64,000 nucleotides of DNA, from contig NZ_JAEVHL010000004.1 in the NCBI RefSeq assembly GCF_016803395.1, forward strand, positions 31,717-95,716, in the 5' to 3' direction. A program made the position numbers and the translations under genes. Position 1 is the stretch's first letter; each line of letters begins with the position of its first letter. Positions 40,368-49,164 of the stretch are shown here, piece by piece. The DNA is from Micromonospora tarensis (GTDB lineage: Bacteria > Actinomycetota > Actinomycetes > Mycobacteriales > Micromonosporaceae). Under the pieces are notes generated by a model, which worked only from the letters and a program-made list of their open reading frames with translations, did not search any database and was not told the origin of the DNA.

Positions 40368-41645
40368 ATGCGAACTGAGCCGGAGACGGAACGGATCGAC
40401 ACCCTCGTGATCGGGGGCGGCCAGGCGGGCCTGTCCACCAGCTACTGGTTGAGCAAGGCCGGGGTCGAGCACCTGGTGGTGGACCGGCGGGACCGGCTCG
40501 GCGGCGGCTGGCAGGACCGGTGGGAGGCCTTCTGCCTGGTCCTGCCGAATTTCACGCTGCTGCTGCCGGGAATGCCGTACGACGGCGACGACCCGGACGG
40601 CTTCATGCCCCGCGACGAGGTGATCGGGTACGTGTCGCGCTACGCCTCGGTCATCGACGCCCCCGTCCAGCTCGGCACCTCGGTGACCCGGCTGACCGCC
40701 GCGCCACAGGGTTTCCTGGCGGAGGCCGGCGACACGACCTTCCAGGCCCGCAACGTCGTGCTGGCCACCGGGCCCTATCCGCGACCGAGGATCCCCGCGG
40801 CGGCCCAAACGATCGACGGGCACATCCAGCAACTGCACTCCAACGACTACCGTCGGCCCGACCAGCTCGCCGACGGCGCCGTGCTGGTGGTCGGTACCGG
40901 GCAGTCCGGCGCGCAGATCGCCGACGAGCTGCGCCGGGCGGGTCGACAGGTCCACCTGGCCGTCTCCAGGTGCGCCACCGCTCCCCGCCGGTACCGGGGC
41001 CGCGACCTCGGCTGGTGGCTGCTCCAGGTGTTCCAGCGGGGCGCCGAGGTGGGCGTGGAGATGAAGCTGCCGTCGCCGGCGGCGCGGTTCGCCGGCAACC
41101 CGATCCTGACCGGCCAGGACGGTGGCCACGACCTCGATCTGCGGCAGTTCGCCCGCGACGGCATGCGCCTGTACGGTCGACTCGAGTCGGCGGACGGCAC
41201 GACGGTACGGTTCAGCGACGACCTCGCCGAGCGGCTGGTGTTCGCCGAGACCCAGTTCGACAAGACGCAGCGGCGGTTGATCGACGCCTACATCACGGCG
41301 GCCGGGATCGACGCGCCGCCCGACGACCGGCTCCCGGTCGGCGAGTCGCCCGCCCCGGAGACGACCACGCGGCTCGACCTGACGGCCGCCGGCATCAATT
41401 CCGTGGTGTGGGCGACCGGATACCAGCTCGGCTTCGGTTGGGTGGAGCTGCCGGTGTTTGACGAGTGGGGCTACCCACGGCACACCAGAGGCATCACCGA
41501 GCACCCCGGGCTGTACGCGGTCGGGCTGCCCTGGCTGCACACGGCGGGATCGTCGGTGTTCGGTGGCATCGGCACCGACACCGAGCACGTGGTGGAGCAC
41601 ATCGCGGGCCGCCGGGATCGGGCCGAGACGGCCGGCCGCGCGTAG
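40368..41645 (+). CDS. Flavin-containing monooxygenase family protein
   Basis: 425 residues. FAD motif IGGGQAGLSTSYWL, NADPH motif VVGTGQSGAQIADELR, and the FMO-like ATG stretches VLATGPYP and VWATGYQLGF. A GGAGGA site precedes the ATG 20 bp after the upstream gene, so the two form one transcript. Likely an N-, S- or Baeyer-Villiger-type monooxygenase; the substrate is unknown. Confidence 0.88.
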   Translation: MRTEPETERIDTLVIGGGQAGLSTSYWLSKAGVEHLVVDRRDRLGGGWQDRWEAFCLVLPNFTLLLPGMPYDGDDPDGFMPRDEVIGYVSRYASVIDAPVQLGTSVTRLTAAPQGFLAEAGDTTFQARNVVLATGPYPRPRIPAAAQTIDGHIQQLHSNDYRRPDQLADGAVLVVGTGQSGAQIADELRRAGRQVHLAVSRCATAPRRYRGRDLGWWLLQVFQRGAEVGVEMKLPSPAARFAGNPILTGQDGGHDLDLRQFARDGMRLYGRLESADGTTVRFSDDLAERLVFAETQFDKTQRRLIDAYITAAGIDAPPDDRLPVGESPAPETTTRLDLTAAGINSVVWATGYQLGFGWVELPVFDEWGYPRHTRGITEHPGLYAVGLPWLHTAGSSVFGGIGTDTEHVVEHIAGRRDRAETAGRA

Positions 41646-41660
41646 CCGTCGCAGGGCCGG

Positions 41661-41695
41661 GGCGGCCAGCACGGGCTGCGCCGGTGCTGGCCGCC
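41661..41695. terminator. Bidirectional terminator hairpin
   Basis: GGCGGCCAGCAC and GTGCTGGCCGCC form a perfect 12-bp stem with an 11-bp loop, between the convergent FMO and cysteine desulfurase genes. Confidence 0.6.
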
Positions 41696-41725
41696 TCAGG
41701 CTTCGACGAAGAACCGTAGCCGGCC

Positions 41726-43003
41726 TCAGGCGGGCAGGAACCGCTCGTTGGGGTGGTTCGTGGACCAGAACCCCTTCTCCGCCGTCGCGACCGTGTCGAT
41801 GAGCAGTTGCACCTCGTCCATCGTGTTGTAGACCCCGAACGACGCCCGGACGGATCCGACGATTCCGAGGGTGTCGATGAACGGCGAGGCGCAGTGGACG
41901 CCGGTGCGGGTGGCGATGCCGACGGCGTTCAGGTGGCTGCCGACGTCGTGGGGGTGCACGCCGTCCACGTTGAACGACACGATGCCACCCAGCGGCTCCT
42001 GCGTGCCGTAGACCGTGACGCCGTCGAGGGCGCGCAGCCCTTCGGCCGCCCGCACCGCCAGCGCCGCGTCGTGCACGCCCACCGCGTCCCGGCCGAGCCC
42101 GTCGAGATAGTCCATCGCCGCCGCGAGGCCCACCATGCCGGCGATGTTCGGGGTGCCCGCCTCGAACCGGAGCGGTGGCATGGACCGGAGTGGGCCGTCG
42201 TAGGACGCGATCGGGGCCATGCCGCCGCCGAGCAGCAGCGGATCCATTCGGTCGAGATGTTCGGCCTTGCCCCACAACACCCCGGTGCCGTGCGGGCCGT
42301 ACATCTTGTGCGCCGAGAAGCAGTAGAAGTCCGCGCCGATCTCCTGCACGTTTACGGCACGATGCGCGACGGCCTGGGCGCCGTCCACGACGACGATGAT
42401 GCCCTGGTCGTGCCCGAGGGCGGCGATCTCGCGTACCGGATTCACCGTGCCCTGGACGTTGGAGACGTGGGCGACCGCGATCACTCGGGTCCGCTCGCTG
42501 ATCGCCGCGCGGAAGGAGTCGAGGGATGGCTCGCCGTGTTCGTCGACCGCCGCAATCTTCAGGGTGGCACCGGTCCGCTCGCAGAGCCGCCGCCACGGCA
42601 GCAGGTTCGAGTGGTGTTCGAGCCCGCTGATGAGGACCTCGTCACCGGCCGAAACCAACTGGCCGGCGAAGCCCTCGGCCACCAGGTTCACCGACTCGGT
42701 CGTGCTCTTCGTGAACACGACCTCGCTGGCCACGGCGGCGTTCAGAAATGCCCGCGCCCGCTCGCGTGACCGCATGAAACGGTCGGTCGCCCGCATCCCC
42801 AGGGTATGGATGCCACGACCCACATTACTGTTGTCGTTGCAGTAGTAGTCAGTCATGGCGTCCAACACCGGGCGGGGCACCTGCGTCGTCGCGGCATTGT
42901 CCAGATACACCGGCGGCTTACCGTCGAGATCCGTCGCGAGGATCGGGAAGTCCGCCCGCACGTCGCGAACGAAGCCGGCTACGGGAATCTGTTCAGCTAC
43001 CAT
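41726..43003 (-). CDS. SufS-like cysteine desulfurase / selenocysteine-lyase family
   Basis: 425 residues, group II family. PLP lysine in SAHKMYGPHGTGVLWG, VVVDGAQAVAH upstream of it, and catalytic Cys in RTGVHCASPF. It converts cysteine to alanine plus persulfide. No SufBCD or SufU genes are nearby, so it is not the housekeeping Fe-S operon. Together with two cysteine-specific NRPS domains it may supply sulfur for the product or act on a cysteinyl intermediate (inference). A palindromic site lies ~95 bp upstream. Confidence 0.9.
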   Translation of the reverse strand: MVAEQIPVAGFVRDVRADFPILATDLDGKPPVYLDNAATTQVPRPVLDAMTDYYCNDNSNVGRGIHTLGMRATDRFMRSRERARAFLNAAVASEVVFTKSTTESVNLVAEGFAGQLVSAGDEVLISGLEHHSNLLPWRRLCERTGATLKIAAVDEHGEPSLDSFRAAISERTRVIAVAHVSNVQGTVNPVREIAALGHDQGIIVVVDGAQAVAHRAVNVQEIGADFYCFSAHKMYGPHGTGVLWGKAEHLDRMDPLLLGGGMAPIASYDGPLRSMPPLRFEAGTPNIAGMVGLAAAMDYLDGLGRDAVGVHDAALAVRAAEGLRALDGVTVYGTQEPLGGIVSFNVDGVHPHDVGSHLNAVGIATRTGVHCASPFIDTLGIVGSVRASFGVYNTMDEVQLLIDTVATAEKGFWSTNHPNERFLPA

Positions 43004-43096
43004 GAGCTTCCACTCCGTATCAAGATCGCCACATCGGCCATGAACAATCTTTCCGAGACCACGCCGGTGTGGTCAAGCGTCGAGGGTCTGCACGAA

Positions 43097-43116
43097 GGTG
43101 TGCACCATCGTGCACC
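43097..43116. promoter_or_regulatory. Operator candidate upstream of cysteine desulfurase
   Basis: GGTGTGCACCATCGTGCACC resembles the palindrome at 34216-34237 (shared core GCACCAT-S-GTGC). It lies 94 bp upstream of the desulfurase start, a distance similar to that of the other site from its ACP gene. Confidence 0.4.
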
Positions 43117-43157
43117 CACGGCAGGCTCACTCTACCGGCCATCGAACTATCGGGCGG

Positions 43158-43787
43158 CTATTCTTCGCGCAGCATGTGCGCGACGAAGTGCGCGCGGCTC
43201 GGCGAATTCACCTTGTTGAGGACGGTGGAGACCTGCCGCTTGGCGCTGTGCAGCGAGATCCGCAGCCGGTCGGCGATCTGCCGGTTGCTGAGCCCTTCGA
43301 GAAGCAGGGTGACGACGTCGTTCTCGCGAGGGCTGAAGTAGGGCTGGCGTCGCAACGGTGCCACATCGCTCGACCGAGCGCGTTGGAGCAGATAGTTGGC
43401 GACCGGCAGCGGCATGGGCAGCTCACCACGCATCAGCGCCTGGAGCGTGGAGTCCAGCGTCGTCTCCGTGATGTCGCGCATCATGAGGTACCCGTCGACA
43501 GGAGTTCTGGTGGCCATTTCGAGGTGCTCGGAGTCGGCCCTGGCAACCAGCTCCAGTATTCGACCTGAAGGGAATTCGGCACGGACCTCGTCGGTGATGT
43601 CATCTGAGGAGCAACAGCTGAGAATAACGATGTCTGGAGCCCATTCACTGTCGCTCGCCTTGATGGCGACAACCAGTTCCTCAATGGTTCGTCGACATTC
43701 CAGGCTGTTTACCTTCTCAAGTCGCCGTAGCATGGTCTCCAATCCGCAGCGAAGGACTTCCAGCGGCTCGAGCACAGCGACATGCAT
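43158..43787 (-). CDS. LuxR-family regulator with atypical receiver domain
   Basis: 209 residues. The C-terminal HTH is clear: FSPRENDVVTLLLEGLSNRQ and IADRLRISLHSAKRQVS. The N-terminal ~120 residues have receiver-like spacing (PDIVILSCCSSDD), but the usual phospho-acceptor Asp position is Ser/Cys, so activation is probably not by phosphorylation. No sensor kinase is adjacent. It is the best candidate for a cluster-specific activator and lies directly upstream of the desulfurase gene on the same strand. Confidence 0.88.
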   Translation of the reverse strand: MHVAVLEPLEVLRCGLETMLRRLEKVNSLECRRTIEELVVAIKASDSEWAPDIVILSCCSSDDITDEVRAEFPSGRILELVARADSEHLEMATRTPVDGYLMMRDITETTLDSTLQALMRGELPMPLPVANYLLQRARSSDVAPLRRQPYFSPRENDVVTLLLEGLSNRQIADRLRISLHSAKRQVSTVLNKVNSPSRAHFVAHMLREE

Positions 43788-44462
43788 TGCCTCTACTCCT
43801 CCCCGTTATTGTTCAGCCCCGTCCTCGCCGATTGTTGGACTCATGGCAGCAGCATGGGCCAACCCGATCCGACGGGACCGGGCCGCAATCCTCGACGATG
43901 GCGGGAACCCTTATCGCCCCCGGCCTTCAACGCGCCATTCTCTCTTCCGTCCACCACGGCATTCGGGGGCCTCACCGCGACGCAATGGCGGTGGCCGCAG
44001 CGGTGCGACGGGCCACGCGTGGCGCGCCGTTCCCGGTCTTCGGGAACTGCTGGACGCTGCCACGATCACTTAACCGATCCCTTGCCCGCAGACAACGCCG
44101 AATTCACCGCCGATCCCGGTGAATTCGGCACGCTCGTCTTTACCCACTCCGGCCAGCGTAACCAGTCGGTCACAACCACGCTATCCGGCGATCTGTAACC
44201 GTGCAAGAGAAGTGCGTCTATGCCTTGACTCCAGCTCGCCTTATGCAAGATTGTCTTCTCAAGCCACGAAAACGGCACCAGGCCCTTGCCGTGTCTCCGC
44301 GATAACTGATATCCTCCGTGGAACTTCCAGCCCCTGGGGCGGGGCACCGCGTGGTAGCGCACGGGGCACTCGTGCGAAGCACCTTCCCCCGAGCATTCCA
44401 CGCTGGGGAGTTCACGGATCCACAGCCGACTCAGTCGGGCGTGCCCGTCCTCGTCCGCCCGT
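43788..44462. other. 675-bp intergenic region with a 13-bp inverted repeat
   Basis: No supported gene. It contains the LuxR promoter and the 3' region of the MFS gene. At 44097-44129, GCCGAATTCACCG and CGGTGAATTCGGC form a perfect 13-bp inverted repeat with a 7-bp centre. It could be an operator or a terminator for the leftward MFS gene; there is no T-run. Confidence 0.5.
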
Positions 44463-45890
44463 TCACGGTCGGGACGGTGCGGGCACCGGTGCCGCGACCA
44501 CCGGCTTGTGCGGCTTTCCAGCCGGCGCGAGAACCACCGCGACGACCGCGGCGACGACAGCGACGACGGCGAACACCGCGTAGGCGTGGGTGAACCCGAC
44601 GATGTTCGGTGTGCTGGCGAGACCTGCGGCGGCCACGGTGGAGCCGACCCCGACGAAGAACGCCGACCCGGTGGGGTTGAAGGTGTAGAGAATGGCGGAC
44701 ACCAACCCGGCCTCGTGCTGCGCGACCCCGCCGAGGGCGGCGGTGGACGCGGCGACGAACACCGAGGTGCCGCCCAGCGCGAACAGGAAGACGCCCGGAA
44801 CCACCTCGACGAAGACGCTGCCCCCGGCAGACACCAGGGTGAGAAGTGCGTTGCCGACGGCAACCAGAGCCAGACCGGTGCAGGCGACGGCGCGGGTGCC
44901 GACGACGCCGACCAGGCGGCCGCCCGCAACGGCACCGGTCACGCTGGCCACGGCCGCGGGCAGGAAGAACAGGCCGGTCGCCAGCGCGCCGTAGCCGCGC
45001 ATGTGCTGCAGGTACTGCGACGTGATGAAGACTCCCCCACCGGTCACCCCGGCCGCGGTGAACATGAGGAACGCCCCGGTCGCGACTGGCCGACGCGCCA
45101 GCATGGCCGGGCGCATCAGCGGGTTTGGCACGAGACGTTCGACGACCGCGAACGCCGCGTACAGCACGATGGCAATCGCCATCGGCACCAGTGTGCCGGC
45201 ATCCGTCCAGCCGTGGTTACCGACGTTGATCACACCGTAGATCAAGGAGCCTGTGCCACCGGTGACGGTCACCGCACCCAGCACGTCGACCCGCCGGTCG
45301 ACACCCTCGACCCGGCGCTCCGGTAGCAGCGCCGGCAGGATGAACAGCAGTACGGCCCCGACCGGGATGTTGATGAAGAAGATCCAGCGCCAGCCCGGGC
45401 CGCTGGTCAGGGCGCCGCCAGCGAGCAACCCCACGGTGAAGCCGATGCCGCCGAGCGAGGACCACACGCCAAGTGCCTTGTTGCGCTCATTGCCGTGGAA
45501 CGCGCCGGTGAGGGTCCGCAGCGCGGCCGGGGACATCATCGCGGCCCCGATGCCCTGGCAGACGCGACCGGCGATCAGCAGGGCGGCGTTCGGTGCCAGG
45601 CCGGTGGCGAGCGAGGCGAGCGTGAAGACCACCAGGCCGGTCAGGAGCATCGTGCGCGCGCCGAAGAGGTCGGCGAGCCGGCCGCCGAGTAGCAGGAGCC
45701 CGCCCAGCATCAGCACGTAGATGCTGACCGCCCAGGTGAAGGCCGCGCGGCTCAGGTCCAGGTCGGCCTGGATGGAGGGCAGGGCCACGTTGATGGCGGT
45801 GACGTCCAGCATCAGCATGAACTGCGCCATGCAGATCGCCACGAGCAGTTTCCAACGGCGGGGGTCTGCTGACTCTTCCGGGTTGTGCAT
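44463..45890 (-). CDS. MFS drug exporter, DHA2 (14-TM) family
   Basis: 475 residues, mostly hydrophobic. The signature motifs DVTAINVALPSIQ, GGRLADLFGAR and AGRVCQGIGAA, and ~14 predicted membrane segments, fit the EmrB/QacA family. It probably exports the cluster product or gives resistance. ATG 45890 was chosen because GAGGAG lies 7 bp before it; a GTG further upstream in frame lacks a site. Confidence 0.92.
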   Translation of the reverse strand: MHNPEESADPRRWKLLVAICMAQFMLMLDVTAINVALPSIQADLDLSRAAFTWAVSIYVLMLGGLLLLGGRLADLFGARTMLLTGLVVFTLASLATGLAPNAALLIAGRVCQGIGAAMMSPAALRTLTGAFHGNERNKALGVWSSLGGIGFTVGLLAGGALTSGPGWRWIFFINIPVGAVLLFILPALLPERRVEGVDRRVDVLGAVTVTGGTGSLIYGVINVGNHGWTDAGTLVPMAIAIVLYAAFAVVERLVPNPLMRPAMLARRPVATGAFLMFTAAGVTGGGVFITSQYLQHMRGYGALATGLFFLPAAVASVTGAVAGGRLVGVVGTRAVACTGLALVAVGNALLTLVSAGGSVFVEVVPGVFLFALGGTSVFVAASTAALGGVAQHEAGLVSAILYTFNPTGSAFFVGVGSTVAAAGLASTPNIVGFTHAYAVFAVVAVVAAVVAVVLAPAGKPHKPVVAAPVPAPSRP

Positions 45891-46143
45891 CGCAGGGCTC
45901 CTCACTGGACCTCGATCACAAATACCTCAGAGCGCTTCACCGAATTGTCATGAACGCACGGTGTTTCGAGGTGCATGGCTGTCGATGGCAAAGCGCGTCA
46001 CGCGAGAAATCCTAGTCACGGACGCGACCGAATGGACAACCATTCCTCGAACTTGCGCGCGTCGATGCCGAGGCGCATCAGAGCCGGTCCGCCGACGCCT
46101 AGCCGTCAGCGCGCACGCCGAGCAGGAGATGTGCGGGTCGGTC

Positions 46144-47328
46144 TCAGCTGACCCGCAGCGGCAGATGGCACAGCGACCGGAGGACGTTGTGCCGGCGAGA
46201 AATCGGCGGGCCCGCCGGCTCCAGGGTCCGAGCCCGCAGCGCCAGCGCGTTCAGCAGACTCTCCGCCTCGATCCGGGCGAACGCCGCGCCCACACAGGCG
46301 TGTACGCCCGAACCGAAGGCCAGGTGGCCTGCGGACTTCCGGCGGATGTCGAAGCGATCAGGGTCATCCCACTCACGCGGGTCACGGTTGGCGGCGCCCA
46401 CGAAGCACATCACCTTCTGCCGGGCGGGGATCACCGCACCCGCGAGCCGCACCTCGCGGGTGGTGGTGCGGAAGTAGTGCCCCACGGGCGACGAGATCCG
46501 CAGGGCCTCCTCGAAGGCCGGCCGGGCCAGCTGCGGGTCGTCCCGCAGGGCCGCCCATGCCTCGGGGGACCCGGCCAGCAGATGAAGGGTCCAGGCGATG
46601 CCGTCTATGGTGGAGTCCAGACCCGCCGAGATCAGCGCGCGGACCAGCAGACCCGCCTCCTCCTCCGTGGCCTCTCCCCGGTCCACGGCGGCGTAGACGC
46701 CCGCACCCAGCCCACCGGCGGACAGCGACCCACGCTCGCACTGCCTGCCGAACCACTCGTGCAACGGCATACCCGCCGCCATGGCCTCCTGGGCGAGTTC
46801 GTTGCGCGGGCCGAACAGGTTGAACGCCATGTCGCCGTACACCAGCAGGTTCTCGCCCCCGCCGGGCGCCAGCCCGAAGGCGTCCGGGAACACCTGCACC
46901 AGATACGGCTGCGCGAAGTCGGTGACTCCGTCGAACCGCCCCTGCGCCACAACCCCGGTCGCCAGCTCGTCGGCATGCCGCTCCAGCTCCGGCCGCAGCG
47001 GCTCGATGGCGCGCGGCGACAGGGCCCGCGAGGTGATCCGCCGCGGCCGGATGTGTTCGGGCGGGTCCGCCTCCACCAGCAGGCTCGGCGGCCGCCACGG
47101 CTTCTCGTGCCAGAAGTTGGCCAGCCCGACCCCGGCAGCCGAGCAGAACCGCTCATGGTCCCGCAACACCTCGTGAACCTCGGCGTACCGGGCCACCGCC
47201 CACACGTCGTAGCGCTCCAGGAAGACCACCGGGCCGGCCTCCCGGAGCCGCTCATGGAACGAGTCGGGATCCCGCTGGAACTCCTCGCCGAACGGGTCGA
47301 TGTCCAGGGTTGGCACAGAATGCGACAT
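46144..47328 (-). CDS. Cytochrome P450
   Basis: 394 residues. I-helix AGLDST, ExxR in EEALR, haem loop FGSGVHACVGAAFARIE. The N-terminal LDIDPFGEEFQRDP and motif set resemble the CYP families that act on small aromatics or carrier-bound acids, but the substrate is unknown. It carries the same upstream direct-repeat element as the SxtA-like methyltransferase gene, which links it to the cluster. No ferredoxin gene is adjacent; the one at 15721 may serve. Confidence 0.93.
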   Translation of the reverse strand: MSHSVPTLDIDPFGEEFQRDPDSFHERLREAGPVVFLERYDVWAVARYAEVHEVLRDHERFCSAAGVGLANFWHEKPWRPPSLLVEADPPEHIRPRRITSRALSPRAIEPLRPELERHADELATGVVAQGRFDGVTDFAQPYLVQVFPDAFGLAPGGGENLLVYGDMAFNLFGPRNELAQEAMAAGMPLHEWFGRQCERGSLSAGGLGAGVYAAVDRGEATEEEAGLLVRALISAGLDSTIDGIAWTLHLLAGSPEAWAALRDDPQLARPAFEEALRISSPVGHYFRTTTREVRLAGAVIPARQKVMCFVGAANRDPREWDDPDRFDIRRKSAGHLAFGSGVHACVGAAFARIEAESLLNALALRARTLEPAGPPISRRHNVLRSLCHLPLRVS

Positions 47329-47360
47329 GACCCTGACGCTCGTCAGGAAACCGCACCGGG

Positions 47361-47405
47361 ACAAGCCTCGGGAGTGCGGACGATGTGCGGCCCGAAAGTG
47401 CAGAC
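47361..47405 (-). promoter_or_regulatory. Direct-repeat promoter element, copy 2
   Basis: AGTGCGGAC at 47373 and AGTGCAGAC at 47397 are 24 bp apart, preceded by CAAGCCTCGGG, as at 38129-38175. It lies 33-77 bp upstream of the P450 start. Read leftwards, GGCTTGTCC beside the repeat could be a -35 box. Confidence 0.4.
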
Positions 47406-47529
47406 CGCCTGCTCAGGTGGATCGTGGCACCCGGCCCGACGGTGGCGACGCGCCGATCGTCGGTCCGCCGGACAGCCACGGCGCCGTGCGCTCGGCCAGC
47501 ACCCAACCGCCCGGACCAGCCGCGAAGAA

Positions 47530-47563
47530 GGCCCTGACCGGCAGAGAACTACCGATCAGGGCC
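47530..47563 (-). terminator. Terminator-like hairpin beside the left tRNA-Lys fragment
   Basis: GGCCCTGACCGG and CCGATCAGGGCC pair (one mismatch) and are followed leftwards by TTCTTC. The position relative to the tRNA 3' fragment matches the terminator of the intact tRNA-Lys at 57820-57856. Confidence 0.6.
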
Positions 47564-47566
47564 TTG

Positions 47567-47608
47567 CTCGTTGGTGCGCCGCCAGGGACTCGAACCCCGA
47601 ACCCGCGG
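47567..47608 (-). repeat. attachment-site copy: 3' half of tRNA-Lys (left end of islet)
   Basis: 42 bp identical to 57859-57900, in the same orientation. It is the tRNA-Lys 3' half from the T-arm through the CCA end plus 5 flanking bases. The 5' half of the tRNA is absent, so this is not a gene. With the right copy it bounds a 10.3-kb insertion, as expected for integration into a tRNA 3' end. Similarity continues a further 11 bp (two mismatches) into the terminator. Confidence 0.88.
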
Positions 47609-47934
47609 TTACCGAACGTAACGGTCCCGAGCTTGTCGTTGATCGTCAAAATCCGCCCCTGACCTGGTTAGACCCGATCGCTGGCTTATCAATGCTTGCC
47701 ACTGACAGTCGACAGTTGGCAGGTGTTTTCGGGGGGTAAACGGGGGCGCGCCCCGACATGATGCCGGGGCACCGCCGCGACGACCCCGACAACGAACTGG
47801 AACCCGTCGTGAGCACAACTAGGCCTCTCCCCCTCTCGGGTGTGGGCGGAGGCTTAGGTCTGGCCTTCACACGTCCACCAAGGGCCCTCGCCGTGCATCC
47901 GGCGAGGGCCTTTAGTGGGTGAACCGTGCGGGTG
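47609..47934. other. Intergenic stretch inside the islet, no gene
   Basis: No supported gene, including no integrase remnant. A GC-rich hairpin (GGCCCTCGCCG / CGGCGAGGGCC, 47883-47910) followed by TTTAG lies just below the DGQHR stop and can terminate transcription. Confidence 0.6.
47883..47910. terminator. Rho-independent-type hairpin
   Basis: 11-bp perfect stem, 6-bp loop, TTT on the + side. It lies 25 bp past the stop of the leftward DGQHR gene. Confidence 0.6.
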
Positions 47935-49022
47935 TCAGCTGGTCAGCCAGACGGGCTTGTCGAGGGCCCATTTGACCATTGTGTCGCGGAGGGTCTTGAG
48001 GTCCTGGCGGCGGCTGCGGGGCGAGAGGGACCCGACGGTGAAGACGTTGTCGGGGACGTGCTCAACCCAGATGCTGGCGGCGGTGAGCGGGCCCGCCATC
48101 GACGGGGCGAGCTGCCCGAAGAACTCGGTGACGTCCTCGTCGTCGAAGGCCTGGCGGTCGGTGAGTTCTGCGTAGACGCCGGCGAGCACCCGCAGCATGA
48201 CGGTGGAGCCGAGCATGTTGCTCGTGCGCAGGTCCTGCGGGGTCAGGGTGCCGTCGGCGACGGCCTCCAGCGCGGGGAAAGCGCCGAGCAGGACGTCGAG
48301 GAAGTTGTTGGTCTTTTCCACCAGCTCGCCCTCGTCGAGTTCGTCCTCAAGGCGGCGGCCGACGCGGCCGTCGATGCCGACGGCGATGGTGCGGATGATC
48401 TCGGCGACCTGCTTGGCGCCGACGATGTTGGGGTTGCCGCGGCCCATGCGGTCCTGTTCGAGGTCGACGCGGTCCTTGAACAGCGCGTGCTTCATGACCC
48501 CGTCCAGAGCGCGGTTGACGACCTTGCGACTGTCGAAGCGGGCCTTGACCGAGGAGGTGTCGCCCAGGGCGTTCTCGGCGATGTCGAAGAACATCTGCTT
48601 GTAGGCGGTCTGGTCATCCTCGATGAAGATCTGCAGCGAGGTGCGGTCCCGAGACAGCCGGGCACGCTGGTCGGTGAGCTTGTCGACCTGGCTCTGGAAG
48701 TTGTCGAGGACGCCCTGAACGTCGCCGTTCTTTTTGGCCACGGCGAGCATGCTGCGGGCCTTCTCCAGATCGGCGGCGATGCCGCGGATCGCGAGGTGGA
48801 TGCCGAGGGTTCGGTGCTGCCCGTCGAGGATCCGCAGGTCGGTTCGGGCGTCGGTCGGAAAGGAGATGATCCCGAACTGGGTGCCGGAGACCTCCTCCTT
48901 CACCTCGAACTCGAAGATGTCGGGCGCGCGCAGCACGAGCGCCGGCGCCACCCAGTCGGGAGTCGCCCGGATGTAGTCGCCGAAGTCGCGGGCGTGGCCC
49001 TCCTTCACCTTGCGGTTGCCCT
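47935..49022 (-). pseudogene. DGQHR-domain (DndB-like) protein, 5' end lost
   Basis: About 360 residues of native sequence. The family signature LRILDGQHRTLG is intact, and GNRKVKEGHARDFGDYI is the usual segment near the N-terminus. Upstream of 49023 the coding sequence is replaced by a copy of a hydrolase fragment read in the wrong frame, so the true start and N-terminus are gone. DGQHR proteins are linked to DNA phosphorothioation and other defence islands. The open frame extends to 49074 only by chance through the inserted piece. Confidence 0.8.
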
Positions 49023-49164
49023 CGCGCCTCGCGGCACATCTCCAGGCAGCGGGGATGCTCGAAGTCGAGATCACCGGAGATGAAGGCGCCGCCGTGCATG
49101 AACATCACCACCGGATGCGGTGCCTGCCCGGCCGTCGGCAGATAGATCCGTACGCCCACGTCGT
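49023..49164 (-). repeat. 142-bp repeat, copy 2 (inverted fragment of alpha/beta hydrolase gene)
   Basis: Exact reverse-complement copy of 14617-14758. It lies precisely between a DGQHR gene without 5' end and a helicase fragment without 5' end, so it marks a repair or recombination junction, or an assembly chimera. Confidence 0.93.

Noticed and set aside
44097..44129. CRISPR-like or mobile-element repeat
   Set aside because: A single inverted repeat without further copies; no repeat-spacer array was seen anywhere in the window.
47567..47608. A second tRNA-Lys gene
   Set aside because: Only the 3' half is present; no D-arm or anticodon arm lies beside it. It is an attachment-site duplicate.
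49023..49074. N-terminal extension of the DGQHR protein starting MISTSSIPAAWRC
   Set aside because: It is the inverted hydrolase copy read in a wrong frame, not native sequence.
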